A stretch of DNA of 64,000 nucleotides from Desulforamulus reducens MI-1. GTDB lineage: Bacteria > Bacillota > Desulfotomaculia > Desulfotomaculales > Desulfotomaculaceae. The DNA is taken from contig NC_009253.1 of the NCBI RefSeq assembly GCF_000016165.1, positions 3,235,484 to 3,299,483 of the forward strand, written 5' to 3'. This document shows, piece by piece, positions 1 through 7,458 of this stretch. Position 1 is the stretch's first letter. Every line of letters begins with the position of its first letter. The position numbers and the translations under genes are program-made. Under the pieces are notes generated by a model. The model saw only the letters and a program-made list of their open reading frames with translations. It was not told the DNA's origin and did no database searches.

Positions 1-365
1 ATGGGGATAATTGCTTGAGCATTGAAGTCGTTCATTACTACAGAGTAGATGTCTTTACTGTCATAGCCCATATCCATGGTATAGTATTTAGGTTTTTTTG
101 AGTCTTCCAAGGCCTTGTTTACTAATTCGATTAAAGGTATTGCCATCTTAGCATCATGGGTATTAGCAGGTGTAACCATAATAGCAATTGGTAGTTCACT
201 ATGGCAATCAACTGCAACGTGAGCTTTATATCCAAACCAGGATATTTGGTTACCATGAGTATCCCTTTTAGCACCCCAGTTTGCAGTTTTGTCACCCTGC
301 AAATCCTTTTTAGGCTTGGATTTTTCATACGCATCTATTTTGCTAAAATAATAAAATAACCTTAT
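1..365 (-). pseudogene. DDE transposase fragment (IS4/IS5-like), open at left edge
   Basis: The minus strand reads without a stop from about position 365 to the window edge and gives a typical DDE transposase core: FGYKAHVAVDCHSELP, then VTPANTHDAKMAIPL and a downstream MDMGYDSKD block. The Asp in AVDCH and the Asp in MDMGYDS fit conserved catalytic-domain positions of DDE_Tnp_1 transposases. The N-terminal part is missing: in-frame sequence stops at a TGA near 366, where unrelated plus-strand sequence (the response-regulator relic) begins. It is therefore a truncated insertion-sequence remnant, unless its other half lies elsewhere. The exact IS family is not certain. Confidence 0.75.
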
Positions 366-420
366 TCAAGGTCTTGAAATGGGTGCAGACGATTGTGTTG
401 GTAAACCTGTTCCCCACCTA
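361..420 (+). pseudogene. relic of a response-regulator receiver domain
   Basis: Plus-strand translation from 361 gives LIQGLEMGADDCVGKPVPHL, which matches the conserved beta5/alpha5 segment of OmpR-type receivers (GLExGADDYxxKPFSPREL), including the invariant Lys-Pro. The intact regulator at 1891-2580 has GLEFGADDYMGKPFSPREL in the same place but lies on the opposite strand, so this is a separate remnant. Only about 20 codons survive between the transposase fragment and the kinase gene. Confidence 0.55.
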
Positions 421-430
421 TCCTTTACTC

Positions 431-1894
431 TTATGCTACACTGCACTGATTCACCGGCAGCACGATGTTAAAAGAAGTCCCTTCGTTTAACTTACTTTCA
501 ACATAAATCTGCCCCCCGTGGGCCTCCACTATTTTTTTGACAATGGCCAACCCCAGACCGGTCCCCCCCTGTGTTCTGCTACGGGACTTATCCGCTTTAT
601 AAAATCTTTCCCAAATCATGGGTAAATCCTCCGGGGATATGCCTACTCCGGTATCACGGATACGGATGTGTACCTGATTAGCTTTGCTGGTGACATAAAT
701 GAATATTTTACCCCCCTCAGGTGTATGGCGTACTGCATTGTCAATTAGGTTAATCAACACCCGTTCCATCCGGTCACTGTTGCAGGTAACCGGGAGTAAT
801 CTTTTCTCCAGGTTTAGCTTGAGGTTAACACCCTTTTGTTCAACCAACTGGTTTAATTTGCCTAACACCCGGTAGATGAGAACTTTTAAATCACAGGGTT
901 CTTTATCAAAATCAAAGTGCCCCTCTTCCATACGTTTCAAGTCCAGAATTTCATTAACCAGCCGTTTCAAACGATTTATTTCATCCAGGATATTGCCCAG
1001 GTATGTCTCCCTTTCCTTTTCATCCTTTACCAGACCATCCAACATGGTTTCTGTAAAACCCTGCATGATGGCCAGGGGAGTTTTGATTTCATGGGCCACA
1101 TTGCTAACGAACTCCCGGCGGATCTGTTCCTGGGCCTCCAGTTGAGTGATTTTTTCTTGCAGCCGGGAGGACAGGGTATTGAGAGAGTCAGACAACAGTC
1201 CAATCTCATCTTTAGACCGGATATCCACCCGGTGCTGGTAGTTACCGCTGGCCATCTCCAGGGCCACCTTGTTCATCTTTACCAAAGGCCGGGAGATGAT
1301 CCGAGAGAAGACCAGACTTAACAGGGCGGCTAGAATAATCCCCCCAACGGCAGTGTAAATAATCAGCATTTGCAGGTGTTTAAGTTCACTTGCCAGGGGT
1401 TCTAAAGGTGCGTGGATAATGACCGCCCTGTTCACATTGTCATGATCCTTGAAGGGGATACCCACCGATAACACATCGGTTTTAAAGAAAGGGTTATTGC
1501 CCTTGTGTACCACCGCTTGGCCCTGGTACAGTCTTTCTATATCTTCCATGCTCATAGGGCCGTGGTGGGGATTATTCATATCCATCGGCATATTCTTTGT
1601 GCTCATTCCCATTCCCTGGCACTGCATAACAATGCCCTTTTTGTTTAAAATCATTACATTAGCATTATAGAGTTCGGCAATCAGGGCTGCCTTGTTGTCC
1701 AGGGCAACGGGATCCTGCTCCAAACGAGCTATTTCTGCTACCTTATTACCTAGGGCTTTAAACTGCCTGGCCTGCTGCTCATAGTACAGACCCTCCATAA
1801 AGCTGGTCTGGACTGCACCAGCAATCCCAATAACTACCAGCACCAAAATGGTCATGATGACCCAGAGTTTGGTGACAATGTTGTTTAGCTTCAT
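431..1894 (-). CDS. sensor histidine kinase with Met/His-rich extracellular loop
   Basis: A 487-residue membrane histidine kinase. TM1 is near residues 12-30 and TM2 near 176-198, followed by HAMP (about 199-251), the dimerisation box with the phospho-accepting His268 in NVAHEIKTP, the N box NLIDNAVRHTPEGG, and ATP-lid motifs DTGVGI and GGTGLGLAIV. The extracytoplasmic loop has a striking Met/His-rich stretch at about residues 90-116 (eight Met, plus HHGPM), reminiscent of copper or silver sensors such as CusS. Its start overlaps the response-regulator stop by 4 bases (ATGA), so the pair is translationally coupled. With copA just upstream on the same strand, copper sensing is the best guess for the ligand. 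That is inference; kinase identity is certain. Confidence 0.95.
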   Translation of the reverse strand: MKLNNIVTKLWVIMTILVLVVIGIAGAVQTSFMEGLYYEQQARQFKALGNKVAEIARLEQDPVALDNKAALIAELYNANVMILNKKGIVMQCQGMGMSTKNMPMDMNNPHHGPMSMEDIERLYQGQAVVHKGNNPFFKTDVLSVGIPFKDHDNVNRAVIIHAPLEPLASELKHLQMLIIYTAVGGIILAALLSLVFSRIISRPLVKMNKVALEMASGNYQHRVDIRSKDEIGLLSDSLNTLSSRLQEKITQLEAQEQIRREFVSNVAHEIKTPLAIMQGFTETMLDGLVKDEKERETYLGNILDEINRLKRLVNEILDLKRMEEGHFDFDKEPCDLKVLIYRVLGKLNQLVEQKGVNLKLNLEKRLLPVTCNSDRMERVLINLIDNAVRHTPEGGKIFIYVTSKANQVHIRIRDTGVGISPEDLPMIWERFYKADKSRSRTQGGTGLGLAIVKKIVEAHGGQIYVESKLNEGTSFNIVLPVNQCSVA

Positions 1895-2580
1895 GCTTCC
1901 ACCTCAAATTTATATCCAACGCCCCAGACGGTTTTAATGAAGTTCCCGGCACCGGCGGCCCTAAGTTTGTCCCTCAGCCGGTTGACGTGGGTGTCAACGG
2001 TCCTCACATCACCGTAATAGTCAAAGCCCCAGACCTCCTCCAAAAGCTGCTCACGGCTGTAGGATCGCCCGGTAGACTTGGCCAACAGTGCCAGGAGTTC
2101 GAACTCTTTGGGAGTCAGGGTGATAGGCTTATCCTTGACCAGTACTTCCCGACTGATTAAATCCATACACATACCAGGGAATTTTAATAGATGCCCCTCT
2201 TTTTTCTCTTCGGTACCCACACGGCGCAGAACCGCCTTAATCCTAGCCACTAATTCCCGGGGACTAAAGGGCTTGCCCATATAGTCATCAGCTCCAAACT
2301 CTAAGCCCAAAATACGATCCACCTCGTCATTTTTGGCCGTCAGCATAATGATGGGAACCTTGGAAACCTTGCGTATTTCCTGGCATACCGTTATGCCGTC
2401 CATCTTTGGCATCATGACATCCAGCACGATTAAATCCCAGGACTCGGCTTTAAACTTCCGCAGAGCTTCCTCGCCGTCCAACGCTTCCTCCACATAGTAT
2501 CCTTCATTGGTTAAATAAATGCCAATAACCTGGCGAATTTTATCTTCATCATCCACAACCAGAACTCTTAACCGGCTCAT
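1891..2580 (-). CDS. OmpR/PhoB-family response regulator
   Basis: A 229-residue two-domain regulator. The receiver has the acidic pair DDED at residues 10-13, the phospho-accepting Asp54 in IVLDVMMPKMDG and the conserved Lys in GKPFSPREL. The C-terminal winged helix carries the usual LTPKEFELL and VDTHVNRLRDKL signatures and ends GVGYKFE. The start ATG follows a strong AAAGGAGG site. It is the first gene of a two-gene operon with the kinase, and likely acts on copper-resistance genes including copA (inferred from location and the kinase loop). Confidence 0.95.
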   Translation of the reverse strand: MSRLRVLVVDDEDKIRQVIGIYLTNEGYYVEEALDGEEALRKFKAESWDLIVLDVMMPKMDGITVCQEIRKVSKVPIIMLTAKNDEVDRILGLEFGADDYMGKPFSPRELVARIKAVLRRVGTEEKKEGHLLKFPGMCMDLISREVLVKDKPITLTPKEFELLALLAKSTGRSYSREQLLEEVWGFDYYGDVRTVDTHVNRLRDKLRAAGAGNFIKTVWGVGYKFEVEA

Positions 2581-2638
2581 GACAATACCTCCTTTAATAC
2601 ATGCCCTCCAGCAGAAATAGGGGTTGGTTACTGTGTCT

Positions 2639-2668
2639 ATAGTAAAGCTAAAAACAAACCCTTGTCAA
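2639..2668 (-). promoter_or_regulatory. sigma-A-type promoter for the two-component operon
   Basis: On the minus strand, TTGACA (2668-2663) is separated by 18 bases from TACTAT (2644-2639), about 60 bases upstream of the regulator start. Confidence 0.6.
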
Positions 2669-2811
2669 AGCATTCAAATGATTATCACAAAAATTTTAAA
2701 TTTATGAGAATGATTTGTAACAATTTTCAGGTAACACTTGAAGACAGTCTTTCCACTGAAATGGACCATATGCAATAAAAGGTAATGTTAAGGCTTTTTT
2801 TAAAGCAAAAA

Positions 2812-2838
2812 CCAGGGAGCGTTAAGAATGCTCTCTGG
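2812..2838 (-). terminator. intrinsic terminator downstream of copA and the 33-residue peptide
   Basis: CCAGGGAGC and GCTCTCTGG form a 9-bp stem with one G-U pair around a 9-base loop. On the minus strand the stem is followed by TTTTTGCTTT. It ends the copA transcript 119 bases past the small peptide. Apart from this and the promoter at 2639-2668, the stretch 2581-2956 shows no gene that I can support. Confidence 0.6.
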
Positions 2839-2956
2839 CTTTGTATTTTCAAATTTAAATATCACAAAAATATTATTTTTTCGTAACAATCAAAACATAT
2901 TAATATACTCCGAAAGCAAGTTAAGCCAAGAAACATCACGGGGGATGTTTCCAGGG

Positions 2957-3058
2957 TTATTCCTTTATTCTGTTTTTCCTTCTTGCAAAATACCACCCGG
3001 TAAAGGAAACTCCTGCCAGCAATGCGATGGCTAAGAGCGAATCTTCCAGGAATTCCAT
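2957..3058 (-). CDS. 33-residue single-span membrane peptide downstream of copA
   Basis: A short reading frame that begins 33 bases after the copA stop. It has a good ribosome site (GAGGAG, 9 bases before ATG). The product starts MEFLEDSLLAIALLAG, continues through one hydrophobic segment of about 17 residues, and ends with a basic tail RRKNRIKE, as expected for a small inner-membrane protein with its C-terminus inside. I do not recognise a family. Its position in the copA transcript, ahead of the terminator, suggests an accessory peptide for the copper pump, but this is inference. The evidence is the ribosome site, the sensible topology and the operon position. Confidence 0.55.
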   Translation of the reverse strand: MEFLEDSLLAIALLAGVSFTGWYFARRKNRIKE

Positions 3059-3091
3059 ATCATTTCACTCCTCATTCTCATATAAATGTTA

Positions 3092-5557
3092 TTATTCCGG
3101 ACGTCGCGCCGGTTCGGGTATCAGACGGTGAGGAACCTTTTTTTCTTCTCTACGAAAGTCTCTGTAAGGATCAAATCGTTTTAATCTTAAGGCATTGGTA
3201 ACCACTGAAACCGAACTAAAGGCCATTGCACCTCCCGCCAATACAGGAGAGAGGAAGCCCAGGGCAGCTACCGGAATGCCCAGTGTATTATAAATTAAGG
3301 CCCAGAACAGGTTTTGTTTGATGTTGCACATAGTCGCCCGGCTTAACTTGATACTGGCCGCGACTCCCCTCAGATCCCCTCGCATCAGGGTAATGTCAGC
3401 AGCTTCCATCGCCACATCGGTACCGGTACCGATGGCAAAACCTACATCGGCAGTAGCCAGGGCCGGGGCATCGTTAATGCCGTCACCAACCATTCCCACC
3501 ACTTCTCCACTTTCCTTTAGCTGGCTTACTTCCTTTGCCTTGTCTTGGGGCAGTACCTCGGCCAACACATCTTCCGGTGGTATTCCCACCTGCTTGGCAA
3601 TGGCCTCGGCAGTACGACGGTTATCTCCCGTAATCATCAAAGTTTTTATCCCCATGTCTCTTAGGGCACGGATGGCTTCTGCAGAAGTCTCTTTTACCGT
3701 GTCTGCCACTGCCACTATACCTGTAGCCCTGCCACCCACGGCCACCAGCATAGCAGTCTTCCCTTCCTCTTCCAGAGCATCCACCTGTTTTGCCAGTCTG
3801 GATATATCGATATTTTGTGAATACATCAGCCTTCTATTACCAATGAGTACTATGTTCTCCCCAATGCGTGAAGCAATACCGTGTCCTGGAATGGCTTCAA
3901 ATTCCTGTGGTTCGGCTAACTCTATACCTCTTTCCCTGGCCCCCTTAACAATGGCTTCACCCAGAGGGTGTTCCGAGCCCCTTTCAGCAGAGGCAACTAA
4001 ACGAATTAATTCGTCTTCGCTGATTCCCTTATCGATGGTTATGACATCTGTCAGTGAGGGCTCTCCTTTGGTGATGGTGCCTGTCTTGTCCAAAACAATT
4101 GCATTTAATGCATGGGCTTTTTCCAGGTGTTCGCCTCCCTTAATGAGAATACCGTTTTCCGCACCTTTTCCGGTACCTACCATAATCGAGGTAGGTGTAG
4201 CAAGACCTAGGGCACAGGGGCAGGCAATAACCAGCACGGCCGTAAAGTTAATTAAGGCCCTTGCCAGGTTGCCGGGGTCGGCAAAGAAATACCACACCGC
4301 AAAGGTGACGACAGCTATACCCACCACCGCAGGCACAAAATAGGCGGAAATTATATCTGCCAATCGCTGGATAGGAGCCTTGGATCCCTGGGCCTCTTCC
4401 ACAATTTTAATGATTTGCGCCAGAGCAGTATCCGAACCCACTTTGGTAGCTTCAAACTTGAAACTGCCATGCTTGTTGATGGTGCCGCCGATCACCTCGT
4501 CGCCTATCTTTTTATCCACTGGTATGCTCTCGCCGGTTAGCATGGATTCGTCCACAGTGGAAAACCCTTCTTTCATAACGCCGTCCACTGGTACCTTTTC
4601 ACCCGGACGTACCAGCACCAGGTCTCCTACCTGGACTTCTTCAACAGGGATGTCCATCTCTTGCCCGTTCCGGACCACCCGAGCAGTCTTAGCCTGGAGC
4701 CCCATCAGCTTTTTGATAGCTTCAGAGGTACGGCCCTTGGCAATGGACTCCAGCATTTTACCAAGGATAATTAATGTGATGATGATAGTTCCTGTTTCGT
4801 AATAAACATGGCCGGGGTAAAAGAATGTGGCACCTGCGCTGTAAAGGTAAGCAGCGCTTGTTCCCAGAGCAATTAGCACATCCATATTGGCACTGCCATG
4901 TCTCAGTGAACGATAGGCCCCCCGGTAAAATTGGAATCCGGCAATAAATTGTACTGGCGTGGCCAGGGCAAATTGGAATATCTTATTGTGTAACAGCATG
5001 GGTAGTGGGAAATTAAATAATTCAGCAAACATAACCGCCAGAAGGGGCAGGGACAACACAGCTGACATAATCAAAAGGCGAATCTGCTTGCGGGTTTCCC
5101 GTTCCCGTTTCTCATGATCCCCGTCAAAGCACTTGGCTCCCTCCTCCGCCTGATAGCCTGCATCAGCCACGGTTCTTTTTAATTCGGTAACAGTAACCAC
5201 CGTCGAGTCAAACTCTACCGCCGCCCGTTCCATCGCAAAGTTTACATTGGCCCTGAGAACACCCTCCCTTTTCCCCAGAGCCCTTTCCACCCTGGCCGCA
5301 CAGGCGGCACAGGTCATGCCGCTTATTTTGAGATCAACTTTCTCCGTAGGAACCTGGTAGCCCAGATCAACAATGGTTTTTATGATCTGGTCAATGCCAA
5401 CACGGTTGGGCTGGAAATTAACGGTTACCTTTTCCACCGCCAGGTTCACTGATACCTCTGTAACCCCATCCAATTTTTTGAGTGTGCGTTCTACTTTGGC
5501 TGCACAAGCAGCACACTCCATACCCAGTATTTTTAAGGATACTTTATGAATGTCCAC
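3092..5557 (-). CDS. copA: copper-exporting P1B-type ATPase CopA
   Basis: A Cu(I) efflux P-type ATPase of 821 residues. Two N-terminal heavy-metal-binding domains carry CxxC motifs ([10 protein letters not shown] and [10 protein letters not shown]). The phosphatase motif TGES, the membrane CPC motif in [14 protein letters not shown], the phosphorylated Asp in DKTGTIT, the nucleotide-binding HP in SEHPLGEA and the hinge [10 protein letters not shown] follow in order. A longer frame opens at a GTG at 5590, but GGGGAGGAAGG stands 5 bases before the GTG at 5557 and gives the usual N-terminus ([10 protein letters not shown]), so that start is chosen. The CPC motif and two HMA domains indicate Cu(I)/Ag(I) rather than Zn or Cd. 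The neighbouring kinase with a Met-rich loop fits. Confidence 0.96.
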   Translation of the reverse strand: MDIHKVSLKILGMECAACAAKVERTLKKLDGVTEVSVNLAVEKVTVNFQPNRVGIDQIIKTIVDLGYQVPTEKVDLKISGMTCAACAARVERALGKREGVLRANVNFAMERAAVEFDSTVVTVTELKRTVADAGYQAEEGAKCFDGDHEKRERETRKQIRLLIMSAVLSLPLLAVMFAELFNFPLPMLLHNKIFQFALATPVQFIAGFQFYRGAYRSLRHGSANMDVLIALGTSAAYLYSAGATFFYPGHVYYETGTIIITLIILGKMLESIAKGRTSEAIKKLMGLQAKTARVVRNGQEMDIPVEEVQVGDLVLVRPGEKVPVDGVMKEGFSTVDESMLTGESIPVDKKIGDEVIGGTINKHGSFKFEATKVGSDTALAQIIKIVEEAQGSKAPIQRLADIISAYFVPAVVGIAVVTFAVWYFFADPGNLARALINFTAVLVIACPCALGLATPTSIMVGTGKGAENGILIKGGEHLEKAHALNAIVLDKTGTITKGEPSLTDVITIDKGISEDELIRLVASAERGSEHPLGEAIVKGARERGIELAEPQEFEAIPGHGIASRIGENIVLIGNRRLMYSQNIDISRLAKQVDALEEEGKTAMLVAVGGRATGIVAVADTVKETSAEAIRALRDMGIKTLMITGDNRRTAEAIAKQVGIPPEDVLAEVLPQDKAKEVSQLKESGEVVGMVGDGINDAPALATADVGFAIGTGTDVAMEAADITLMRGDLRGVAASIKLSRATMCNIKQNLFWALIYNTLGIPVAALGFLSPVLAGGAMAFSSVSVVTNALRLKRFDPYRDFRREEKKVPHRLIPEPARRPE

Positions 5558-5705
5558 GGTTCCTTCCTCCCCTTTGTTGCCTAAAGACACCTAACCTGTA
5601 TTTAGTTAGTTTAGCCCAAACTTATGATAATATCGCCACATCTGTTACTAAAAACACTACCTCCAGGGAAAAATAATTCAAATTAACTGAAAGAGGGAAT
5701 GTCTT

Positions 5706-6005
5706 ATGCCAATGATGTATGGTTATGGAATGGGTTGGTTTAGTATGATTATTATGATGCTGATTCCCCTGGCACTCCTGGGTTTGGTGGTTTACTTGGC
5801 AGTCAACTCCGGTGTAAAAAACGCCCTTAGGAACAGTGCCGAATTTACACCTCAGATATTAAAACTTAGAAAAACTTGGCTTCGCCAAGTCTTTAGACGT
5901 CGGCGGAGCCTTAGTTTGCCCTTATGCATATCGGAAAGTTTTATACTTTCTGATATGCCAAGAAATTCCAATAACTTGGCTAATTCTGAGGATAAAAAAG
6001 ATTAG
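5706..6005 (+). CDS. small Met-rich membrane protein, SHOCT-like, tail replaced by a palindromic insert
   Basis: A 99-residue frame transcribed away from copA, with GAGGGA before the ATG. The N-terminus MPMMYGYGMGWFSM and one hydrophobic helix (about 14-35) are typical of small SHOCT-domain membrane proteins. The expected C-terminal helix starts (FTPQILKLR), but the usual YAxGEI continuation is missing. Instead the frame runs through two hairpins (5874-5958) that keep it open and then ends NSNNLANSEDKKD. The simplest reading is that a palindromic element inserted in frame and changed the C-terminus. Whether the product still works is unknown. Confidence 0.55.
   Translation: MPMMYGYGMGWFSMIIMMLIPLALLGLVVYLAVNSGVKNALRNSAEFTPQILKLRKTWLRQVFRRRRSLSLPLCISESFILSDMPRNSNNLANSEDKKD
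5874..5958. repeat. double-palindrome element inside the SHOCT-like gene
   Basis: Two hairpins lie back to back: ACTTGGC-ttc-GCCAAGT (5874-5890), and GCATATCgGAAAGT with ACTTTCtGATATGC (5926-5958) around a 5-base loop. The 35 bases between them (TTTAGACGTCGGCGGAGCC and on) are GC-richer than the host gene. The element adds codons without a stop. Confidence 0.6.
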
Positions 6006-6057
6006 GTTTTTTTCTTCAATGAAGGCTATGCCTATGTCCCCCACCCTAAGGTAGAAG

Positions 6058-6255
6058 CTAAATTTTATACCTACTTAGACACTGGCTTTGGTTATGACTG
6101 TCCTTTTCATTTATATAGGAGATAATCTTGTCATAGGTTTCAGCCATATACTCCACCATTTCTTCGCTTATATCACCGAATTGGTTAATAAACTCTACTC
6201 CCATTTCAAGAGAGATGATCATAATGTCGAGTGCAAGGCCCTTATGATTTTTCAT
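6058..6255 (-). CDS. hypothetical 65-residue protein
   Basis: An acidic small frame (MKNHKGLALDIMIISLEM, then GVEFINQFGDISEEMVEYMAE) with plausible helical composition. The segment resembles the end of longer Firmicute hypothetical proteins that contain a 'FxNxFGDIxE' stretch, so it may be a small gene or the tail of a decayed one. The ribosome site is weak (AAAG directly before ATG). There is no operon partner; it lies downstream of the tmRNA terminator. Confidence 0.35.
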   Translation of the reverse strand: MKNHKGLALDIMIISLEMGVEFINQFGDISEEMVEYMAETYDKIISYINEKDSHNQSQCLSRYKI

Positions 6256-6341
6256 CTTTAAATAGTCACTAAATAAATGTATTTGAATTTATAATGTCAT
6301 AATTGTGTTATTAATACTTATAACTGTATATAAAATAAAAA

Positions 6342-6371
6342 ATGGTATCAGCATTTGTCTGCCAATACCAT
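6342..6371 (-). terminator. intrinsic terminator of tmRNA
   Basis: On the minus strand ATGGTATTGGC and GCTGATACCAT form an imperfect stem around an 8-base loop, followed by TTTTTTATTTT. It lies 14 bases past the CCA end of ssrA. Confidence 0.8.
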
Positions 6372-6384
6372 AATTTACAAATTT

Positions 6385-6734
6385 TGGTGGAGGCGGGGGG
6401 AGTTGAACCCACCGTCCGAAAGAGCAACCACAACAGGCTCTACGAGCGTAGACTATGCTTTAGATTTCGCTTCCTTGGCGGCCATAGACAGCCTCCTCGG
6501 TTGCTAGTCCGGTAGTCTTAGCTATAGCCCTCCGAACATCAGGCTATAGAGCGTCCCGCTAAGTTGACCCCCTATCCTTCACCGCGGGCGCAGAAGGTAG
6601 GAGGTTAGACAGCAATTAAGCTGCTAAAGCGTATTCTTCGTTAGCAATTATTAGTGTTCACCGTTTAACGGGCTGGTGAGATCCCGGCTCGCTCCTCTTG
6701 CCATCGCATCCCCCGTCGAAGCCATTTCGCCCCC
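6385..6734 (-). ncRNA. ssrA: transfer-messenger RNA
   Basis: tmRNA rescues ribosomes stalled on broken mRNAs. The 5' end GGGGGCGAAAUGGCUUCGAC pairs over 7 bp with the 3' CGCCUCC that precedes an encoded A and CCA, forming the tRNA-like acceptor stem. The T-loop segment GGUUCAACUCCC is near the 3' end. The internal tag frame (6645-6616) starts at a GCU resume codon and encodes ANEEYALAA followed by UAA, a normal C-terminal proteolysis tag ending in LAA. Its partner gene smpB lies directly upstream. Length about 350 nt is normal. Confidence 0.97.
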
Positions 6735-6736
6735 TT

Positions 6737-6765
6737 GTTATAAAAGAGAATGCTTTTGCTAACAA
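6737..6765 (-). promoter_or_regulatory. ssrA promoter
   Basis: On the minus strand TTGTTA (6765-6760) and TATAAC (6742-6737) are 17 bases apart. The tmRNA 5' end begins 3 bases after the -10 element, so the primary transcript may start a few bases into or near the mature end. ssrA therefore need not depend on smpB transcription. Confidence 0.6.
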
Positions 6766-6783
6766 AAAGCTATTCAGTTTGTC

Positions 6784-7269
6784 TTACATCTTCTGCCGCT
6801 CCCGCATGGCGCGGTCCATATCACGCTTGGCATCCCTTGCGGCAATATCATGACGTTTATCATAGGATTTTTTACCTTGGGCCAAGGCTAGCTGAACTTT
6901 TACTTTACCCCTAGGGTTAAAGTACACCTTCAGCGGAATTAATGCAAGTCCCTTTTCACGAACCTTACCATAGAGACGCAAAATTTCTTGTTTATGCATT
7001 AGTAGTCTACGGGTTCTTTTGGGTTCGTGGTTAAAACGATTGCCCTGTTCATAGGGGCTGATGTGTAAATTATAAAGCATCATCTCGCCGTTTTCAACTC
7101 GGGCAAAGGCATCCTGCAAATTGGCCTTTCCCGCCCGAAGTGATTTCACCTCTGTACCTGATAAAGCAATACCAGCTTCATAGGTTTCGATGACGTGATA
7201 CTCATGCCGGGCTCGGCGGTTGTCGGTAATAGTTTTAAAACCTTTTTCGGAGGTTGCTTTGGCAGCCAT
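6784..7269 (-). CDS. smpB: SsrA-binding protein SmpB
   Basis: SmpB (161 residues) binds tmRNA and delivers it to stalled ribosomes. Conserved blocks are seen: NRRARHEYHVIETYEAGIAL, GTEVKSLRAGKANL, and the basic C-terminal tail KKSYDKRHDIAARDAKRD that enters the mRNA channel. GAGGTG lies 6 bases before the ATG at 7269, so this start is preferred to an upstream in-frame GTG. ssrA follows within 50 bases on the same strand. Confidence 0.96.
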   Translation of the reverse strand: MAAKATSEKGFKTITDNRRARHEYHVIETYEAGIALSGTEVKSLRAGKANLQDAFARVENGEMMLYNLHISPYEQGNRFNHEPKRTRRLLMHKQEILRLYGKVREKGLALIPLKVYFNPRGKVKVQLALAQGKKSYDKRHDIAARDAKRDMDRAMRERQKM

Positions 7270-7410
7270 AAGATACACCTCGGATAAACAAAGCCCAAGT
7301 ACTCAGCTGAGACACGGGCTTTTTACAAACAATGTTATAAGCAATTATTTATATTATACCAAACTAAACATTTATGTCAAGCCAGGTTCTTTTTATATGC
7401 GCAAATAATT

Positions 7411-7440
7411 AAAATGCCGGCCTTATATGGCCGACATTTT
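7411..7440 (-). terminator. terminator after hppA
   Basis: AAAATG(t)CGGCC and GGCCG(g)CATTTT form a near-perfect stem around a short loop on the minus strand, 19 bases past the hppA stop. Confidence 0.75.
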
Positions 7441-7458
7441 ATCATTTCATTATTATTC

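Noticed and set aside
917-1321. Plus-strand 134-codon frame opposite the histidine kinase
   Set aside because: Antisense shadow; no start signal.
3318-4343. Long plus-strand frame of 341 codons opposite copA
   Set aside because: It is antisense to a clear CopA, has no ribosome site and no family features; a codon-bias shadow.
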